Origin: Myotis daubentonii
Taxonomy: Eukaryota > Chordata > Mammalia > Chiroptera > Vespertilionidae
DNA: 64,000 bases
Assembly: GCF_963259705.1 (NCBI RefSeq)
Contig: NC_081849.1
Coordinates: 57,074,093 to 57,138,092, forward strand
Direction of reading: 5' to 3'
Below are positions 57,515 to 64,000 of the stretch, one piece after another (the first letter of the stretch is position 1; every line of letters starts with the position of its first letter). The position numbers and the translations under genes were made by a program. Under the pieces are notes generated by a model that was given only the letters and a program-made list of their open reading frames with translations, did no database searches and was not told the origin of the DNA.

Positions 57515-59410
57515 TCCAAAAAATAAGACAACCAAAATGGAGGGATAATCCAAAATTGATTACTTACAACATCAAATAAACTCAAATATATTATAAATAA
57601 CCAAACAGAAGAGGAAAAGGAAATACATAACCTAATTAACTTTGTGAAATAGTATTTTGATTCTATACTTTACAACAAAAATCTGTATACAACTATCATA
57701 CTCTAATAAGTAAATTTGTTATCCCAGAGATATGGATCAGCAATTCTGAAATTACATTTATGTGTATTCCAGGATTGAACAAGTAAATACACTGTTGATA
57801 ATGAAAGCCAGATTCCACATTGTTTGAAAAAGAGATTACATATAAGGAAAAGGAAAGCCTAGAAATGTTGAATTGGAAACAGAGATTCCAGTACAAGCTT
57901 GTGGTTTACTTTAGATAAATGGTAGGTTATACATAAACACACACATATAGAAAGAGAAATAAGTGTATACAAATACATATTTTCCCTAGCAATATCTGCT
58001 GAAAGGGCTAACAAACAAAGATACTCTGGAAGCAATGAGCACCCTTATTGCCCAGCTCTTGGTTTCTAAATACCATTATCTAATAAAAGAAATTCTGGTT
58101 CCTTGGAGAAATTGCTGATTATAAGGCTTGGAGATAAAAAAGAACAAGATGAGCCTAAAACATCTTTTGGTGCCAAAAAGTAAGGAGGTGCTCAAAACCT
58201 GTTGAGAACATTTTGAAATACAACAGAAGGTAACATGAAGGGGCTTCCAATGACCAAATCTGACACAATTGGAGCAACAAAAATAATGAAATTTTAAGCA
58301 GACCTATGAAATAAAATTAATAGCTATACATCCATCTATATATATAAAAGCCTAAGTGATCACTACAACTGTACGACCGGATGACCGGCTGGTAGCTATG
58401 AAGCGCACTGACCACTGGGGGCAGGTGCTCAACACAGGAGCTGCCCCTTGGTGGTCAATGTGCTCCCACGGCCAACCTCCCACAGCCGGCCAACTTCCCA
58501 CAGTCCCTCCCCTCCACCGGCTGGCCCCGATTGGGACTGGGCGAGATGGCCCTGATCGGCCCTGATTGCCAGTCAGGCTGAGGGACCCCCACCTTGTGCA
58601 TGAATTCGTGCACTGGGCCTCTAGTAAATGAATAAAAGAGAAAGAAAGAGAGACAGAAAGCATGAGTGTTAGAAAATAGCTCTTCCTTATTGAAGAATTC
58701 CAGTTAATTTTTGAAAGAAGGGTGGAAACAGAAAATCACCATTTGACAAGCACTACCATATAACTGTTTCTAGCAAGAACCATCAATACACACTAAAATT
58801 AACTTGTGAAACTATGTTAATTACTGTTATATTTACATAGTCTTAAGGTAACCCCCACTAGATATTTATTACTTATAAAAGGAAAAATAGTAAGTTTTAA
58901 GTGAATACACCTGGCAGGCACCACCTTAACTAAGGTATCATAATTAACATCAGCAGTAGTGAGACACATGGACATCATATAATTCCTGATATAATGCACT
59001 GAGAAGAATACATTCCTTCTGTAGAGATCTTGCCAAGAATGCATAGTCTGGATGTATTCACCAAACTTAAATTGAGAGACATTATACAATATTACAGGCC
59101 AATATTTATCAATAGTGCAAGGCCATCAAGACAAAGACTGATGATGTGTCCCCGATTAAATGACACTAAAAAGAGATGACAACAAAAAGCAACATGTGTT
59201 CCAGGATTGGATCCTGGACCGGAAAAAAGGTGACACTGGGAAAATTGACAAAATGTAATATGATTTGTAGACTAGATAATAGTGTCTCATCAATGTTAAT
59301 TTCCAGATTTTGATACTGTAATGATGTAGGATTTAATACTGAGGATTCTGGACCGAGACTATACAGGAATTTTTTGTAATATTTTTGAATTTCACACTTT
59401 ATACAAAGTC
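57515..59410 (+). mobile_element. Old L1M/L1ME 3'UTR, interrupted by a Helitron
   Basis: The zones 'tggtttactttagataaatggtagg', 'ggtgctcaaaacctgttgagaacattttgaaat', 'ggggcttccaatgaccaaatctg', 'ggattggatcctggaccgg', 'gacactgggaaaattgac', 'agactagataatagtgtctcatcaatgttaatttcc' follow the order of an old L1 3'UTR type. The Helitron at 58335-58624 splits it. Confidence 0.55.
58335..58624 (+). mobile_element. HeliBat-like Helitron
   Basis: Starts TCTATATATATAAAAGCC and ends GCACTGGGCCTCTAG with an inner hairpin-like GCATGAATTCGTGC. It contains mutated paired words ACCACTGGGGGCAG and CTGCCCCTTGGTGG. Short (290 bp), non-autonomous. The minus-strand frame here is a GC-rich shadow. Confidence 0.9.
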
Positions 59411-59579
59411 AACACAATACACACTGATTAAATCATAAATGATTTGAGGTTAATAAGAAAGGAAAAGGTAAATATGCAGGTGAAATTTAAGAAACAATCA
59501 GCAGTAGTATGAAACAGAATTATACCTTACAAAATCACTAGGGGGAAAAGTAAAAAAAATATAACATACACCATGAGAT

Positions 59580-59710
59580 AAATTCTATTACTTAGAAACT
59601 TAAACTAAGGGAGATTGAATAACTTGTCCAAAGCCATATAGATAGTGAATGAAAAAACAGACTTGAAACCAAAATCAGAATCCAAAGCATCCAAGCACTT
59701 AACAACATTA
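59580..59710 (+). repeat. MIR SINE fragment
   Basis: The zone 'gaataacttgtccaaagccatatagatagtgaatg' followed by 'gacttgaaaccaaaatcagaatccaaagc' matches the MIR second half. Confidence 0.6.
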
Positions 59711-61651
59711 GGGACATTCTTATCTAAGAAAACATGATTCTAAATGACTATATCCAGTAATTGTCTTGCGTAGTTTTATATCAAATTTAAAAATATAATT
59801 TTTCTTGGGATATTTAAAAGGCTCAGCAGCAAAAAAAAAAAATTACTAATTTATGTTTAATGACATGAATATAAAGATGAGAGAACTCAATCTCTTGGGT
59901 CAAGAATAATAAAATCTCTATTTGTAAGTAATTGGGACATTGATTCCAGAATTTGTGACATTCAGATAAAAGGTAACGGCAAGAATTTTTCAGTGACTAC
60001 ATTTTAAAACAGGAGTTCTGTAAAAACAGATGTATGGAACATAAAGCAAAATTGTATTGAGTCAAAATGCCATTTTCCTTTATAGTTTATATGGTCAGAC
60101 ATACACATTGCAAAGGTAGGCAGGAAGCCTGTCAGTTTCAGGAACTGTCCCGCCCTAAAATAAGAAGTCATAGGGAACAACAAATCCCAGAGTCAAGTTG
60201 CCGAAGCAAAGGCAAAAATAAAACCTCAAACCAAAACATACATTGATTTGACTGTCATGGTTGGTTGGATTTGGCATGATCCCTGGCAGGCTCTGTTTTA
60301 CATTGAGAAATGATGAACGTTGGCTTTCTCTGCCGACATGTTTGCAGTGAGGTGGAGAACATAGGGAAGGCTAGGCAACATTTTAATGATTGCTCCAGCA
60401 TCATAATAAACTGAAAAAGATCTGGGAGAGCCCAAATAAGCAGCACATTAGAAATCTCCTGTGGCACCCTGGAAACCTTACAAAGGAAACGCTAACATGT
60501 TTTCCATTCACTCAGCCTAAAGCACAATTCTCCAGTTTCCTGGATATACTAATTTCATAAAGAATAATTGAAGTGTCATATAGAACACACACAATCAAAA
60601 GGAAAAGAAGGGCTACAAAATCCTTCTTCCTTTTAATTGTTGATTCATTCTGATTGGGATTGGATGGCTTTTCAAAGCAAATAAATGCCTGCTGGCTATT
60701 AAACAATTAAAATGCTAGCAGAGAGGAGTAATAATTATAAAAAAAGGTGTGTCTGGGTTATACACATATCCAATGAAAAGAGTGAGAGATACTAGTGAAC
60801 ACTGAACACTGAGTCATAAAAGCAAAAAAAAATTATAATCTTTATAGGAATGTATTAAAGATAAGACATTTAAAAGTAAACCCAAGTTCAGCAACAAAAA
60901 GGACTTACAAGTAATTGCATACATCATTCTTGTGAAAAAAACAGAGTCCTATCATAGAATGAAATGTTTATTTCTATAATTTGAAATATGAAAAGAAAAC
61001 ATGTACTAAGACATATAGCCGGCTCAGATTTGTTTTGCTTGGATTTGAGTACTTTACTTGGAAATAAGTTCTCATCATTTCAGCACAAAAACATATACTC
61101 ACAGAGACTACCTATAAAGACTAGCGCTTACAGTGGCATTCTTCTAGATCACTGTTAGAAGTGAGCCTTGTGAAGTCTAGGAAAAGAAAGGTAGGGCAGG
61201 TTTGCCCAATCATCATGGAAGAACCCTTCGGGTTTGTTCTTCATGTTCTTGATAATCAATAGTGGAGGAACATCCTGATTTACAATAATTGTTTTCATTC
61301 TGAGGTAACAATGTCTTGGCAATCCCTTTATAGCATGTTACCTTTCTACCTTTAACTAATTATGTGGTGGACAGAAGAAATAAAGTGGTTGTTTTACAAC
61401 AGAAGCAAATAGGTTTGTTAGTCAAACAGTAAGAGTTCCTTGTTCTTAACTAGGAACATTTTAGGCATAGAATTTTTAGAGAACACAAGACATTGGAAAG
61501 AGTTTTTTATATCTCATAACATTATTTTGGTTGCTTATAATAAGCTTATTAATCCAAAAAAGGAAGTTATGGGTAGATTGTAAATATAATTGATAAATGC
61601 TATATTTAAATATGCTTAACATTTAAACACTCTAAGGAATGACACTAAGCT
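59711..61651. other. No recognised gene; one short coding-like frame
   Basis: A repeat-free block at about 60180-60760 might be conserved non-coding DNA. On the minus strand, 61343 down to about 61155 is open for about 60 codons (contains NMKNKPEGFFHDDWANLPYL). I cannot assign it to a family. Confidence 0.3.
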
Positions 61652-61870
61652 TTTTTTTAAATATATTTTATTGATTTTTTACAGAGAGGAAGGGAGAGGG
61701 ATAGAGAGTTAGAAACATCGATGAGAGAGAAACATCGATCAGCTGCCTCCTGCATACCCCCACACTGGGGATATGCCTGCAACCAAGATACATGCCCTAG
61801 ACTGGAATCGAACCTGGGACCCTTGAGTCTGTAGGCTGACACTCCATCCACTGAGCCAAACCAGTCAGGG
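61652..61870 (-). mobile_element. Young Ves SINE, minus strand
   Basis: Perfect 12-bp target duplication TGACACTAAGCT at 61640-61651 and 61871-61882. Body: 'aaatatattttattgattttttacagagaggaagggagaggg', 'gaaacatcgatgagagagaaacatcgatcagctgcctcctgc', 'gaatcgaacctgggaccc', 'cactgagccaaaccagtcaggg'. Same recent subtype as 53283-53507. Confidence 0.95.
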
Positions 61871-62795
61871 TGACACTAAGCTAAGTATTTATTCTTCTTC
61901 CCTTAGTAACAAAATAATTAGTTGTCATTTCCTGCAGTCTGATATGTCACTAATTTCTAAGGCACATAGTTTGCTATAAAACAGCAAAAAGTACGCTTAA
62001 GTTATAGAAGATGAATATCGAATACAGATGAACCATATGAAACTCAAATTTCAGATAAGTCCAAAGGCAAACTATGTTAGATTCATGAACAGTTATCTTG
62101 TTTGACAAAAAATAAGATTAAGAAACCCCAGTAGCTTAGGGCTCTCTCTAGCAATACCCATTTTTACCTGGACCACAGAGGCCAAGGATATTTTTTTTAA
62201 ATAACTGATTTATAGATTTTAGCAGAGGATCACACAACATGTTAGGCCACCAATAAAGATCACGTGATGATGATGATGATGAACTCTAAAATATCAACTG
62301 AGTGCCAAATTGTGTGCTGGAGAGACACGGGAAGAAGTCATAATGAAGTCTTGAAAATGTCAGGTAAATCACTGACATTTTCAAATTAAGAAATAGGTAG
62401 AGAGAGTATTTTTAAATATAAAGTGAGGGAGACCTTGAGTAAAGTAATGAGGATAAGACCTATATGTCTCAAATACATAATAAAGAAAGGTTATACAGAA
62501 TTCCCTTATTGATTCAATTCTAGTTGCAGTTATGGAAAAATACTACTCAAAAAAGGGTGTTAGAGGAGAAAGTATATGTTTTAAAAAGGTGAGGGGAGGT
62601 GTGAAAAGAGAGGTTGAGAGGATGATTTCTTCAAATGAAACCTAAGTCTACTGAGAACAACAGTCAATAACTTTAACAACCTTTTCTTACATTTTAACAG
62701 ACAGGTAAAAATAAAAATAGAAGTGACACAGAAATGGTCTGAGAAGATGACCAATTCTGATATTCCTAAATTTGCTTTTGTAAATTATGAATGAA
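61871..62795. other. No recognised feature
   Basis: AT-rich stretch with a (GAT)n run at 62266-62282 and nothing else I can classify. Confidence 0.35.
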
Positions 62796-63016
62796 CTAGA
62801 GGCCCGATGCACGAAATTCATGCAAGAATAGGCCTTCCTTTCTCCAGGTGCCGGCATCCAGCTTCCCTCTGGCACCCAGCCGAGACCCAGACTTCCCTCT
62901 GGCTGCTGGCAGGCACCTGGAACCCGAGCTTCCCTTGCAGCCCAGGCTTCGTCCGGAAGGTCATCCAGAAGGATGTCTGGTGTCTAATTAGCATATTACA
63001 CTTTTATTATTATAGA
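62796..63016 (-). mobile_element. Short Helitron, minus strand
   Basis: The left end CTAGAGGCCCGATGCACGAA carries a hairpin-like TGCACGAAATTCATGCA. The right end TTATTATTATAGA reads TCTATAATAATAAAAG on the element strand. The 221-bp body has a CT-rich 'cagcttccctctgg' repeat (three variants), unlike the other Helitrons here. Confidence 0.85.
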
Positions 63017-64000
63017 TTGCAGCCAGACCAAACAAAAATTTACCAGTCAAAATATTAGCAATGTCCCTAAAATGTTGTGAAAAATTAAATCTAATCATAA
63101 AGCAAAGGTATCAATGAGAGGTTCCATATTTAAGTGTATACTACATCAAAGTTTTTTGATAAGAAAAGAATAATTTTGTAGTATGATTACTAATATGACT
63201 GCTTTAGAGTCTTGATTTTTATATTTAATTTCCCTAAAATGGAACAGATGATTAAAATGGTAAATAAATACCAATAAGTGTTCCTGGTCAAACTCAAAAC
63301 CATTTTATTCCAATATACTTAAGCAAAGAGGGAGAATTTTCTGCCTTTTGATGATCATGTTTTTATCATTATGGTTGGGTGTTCTTGGAACTGTTCACAA
63401 CAAAACAGAAAATCTGTAAAAGAATGTTTTAAATAGGCATAATTTCAAATGCACGGCCAGCAGGTTTTAATAAATTTAAACAAGTATAGTGTCAAGCAAA
63501 AGGTTAACATATACCTCTGTGAAGACCTCTGTTTGACGGGTCCTTGAATAGTTTGTGGTTAGGTAAGACTTTGTTACATAAACTATATATTGAGCTTTAT
63601 GCCTTGTAATTATGTTAAGTGTTATTTGTGAAAGTTCCTTCAACGTATTTGAAATTGTGCTTCCTCAGCTGGCAACAATTACAGATTCAGAGACCACCAG
63701 AAATAATTCTTCAGTCCCTTTTGGGATCCACAAGCTTGTTTGAACACTGAAACAAGGGTACGGGAACATTCCACTCAGATAATGTATAAGGCCGGAGGGA
63801 AGGTTATTCTTTTCCATGAAGAAGAAAACACTGCTCATAAATGATTCAAAAGCCAAAAGAGAAATGATAATTCTACCAACATATGCAACTTTGTCTGAAA
63901 TCAGAGCCATCCTATGCAGGATTTTGAACTTTGAAAGTAACAGCTCACACAAGTTACTGACTACTTCTTGCCCAGTCAGTACATTCATCTAACAAAGCAA
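63017..64000. other. No recognised gene; open frame at window edge
   Basis: On the minus strand a 107-codon frame (63988 down to 63665) runs towards the window edge. An acceptor-like TTTGTTAG stands just before its first ATG. The product is rich in hydrophobic residues (for example GRIIISLLAFESFMSSVFFF), but I recognise no family. It could be chance or part of an exon. Confidence 0.3.

Noticed and set aside
63535..63570. Perfect splice-donor-like AGGTAAG on the plus strand
   Set aside because: No matching acceptor with an open frame upstream was found, so no exon is called.

Overview
The window is mammalian nuclear DNA, most likely from a vesper bat (Vespertilionidae, for example Myotis or a relative). 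Four repeat classes point there: at least eleven tRNA-derived Ves-type SINEs, ten HeliBat-like Helitron segments (TC...CTAG ends with a hairpin just inside the 3' end), two SPIN hAT elements, and bat-type L1. Mammal-wide MIR, L2 and old L1M remnants form the background. No intact protein-coding gene is visible. The DNA looks intergenic or intronic, AT-rich, with GC-rich islands contributed mainly by Helitrons.

Layout. 1-9.6 kb: a 231-bp hAT MITE with a perfect 8-bp target duplication, Ves copies, MIR and an ancient repeat. 9.6-14.3 kb: an L1 nest in which an old L1 ORF2 is split by a minus-strand L1 5' fragment (5'UTR, ORF1, first codons of ORF2) and by a young L1 3'UTR, followed by a second old L1 3' end. 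14.3-28.2 kb: mostly unrecognised DNA with Ves, MIR and L2. 28.2-30.3 kb: four Helitron segments exactly head to tail. 32.6-33.9 kb: a Tc1-like element carrying filler DNA copied from a nearby site, next to a palindromic hAT. 35 and 44.4 kb: SPIN copies. 39.7-40.0 kb: the best candidate exon, on the minus strand, with branch point, acceptor, 34 open codons, stop and AATAAA. 40-42.8 kb: four Helitrons, two of them splitting an old L1 and one carrying a 32-bp minisatellite. 42.9-44 kb: an LTR-like remnant. 46.6-49.4 kb: Helitrons and a young L1 split by a hAT. 52.5-53.7 kb: a ferritin light chain processed pseudogene, including its 5'UTR iron-responsive-element remnant, split by a young Ves. 53.8 kb: a 61-bp near-perfect hairpin. 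54-64 kb: old L1, Ves, a short mariner, two Helitrons and unrecognised DNA.

The parts do not form a pathway. The main interest is what mobile elements bring in: Helitrons here repeatedly carry CTCF-core-like motifs in inverted pairs, an octamer motif near their 5' end, and in one type a CCAAT plus YY1 cassette. They also chain into exact head-to-tail arrays. All family names come from recognition of sequence features, without a database search.
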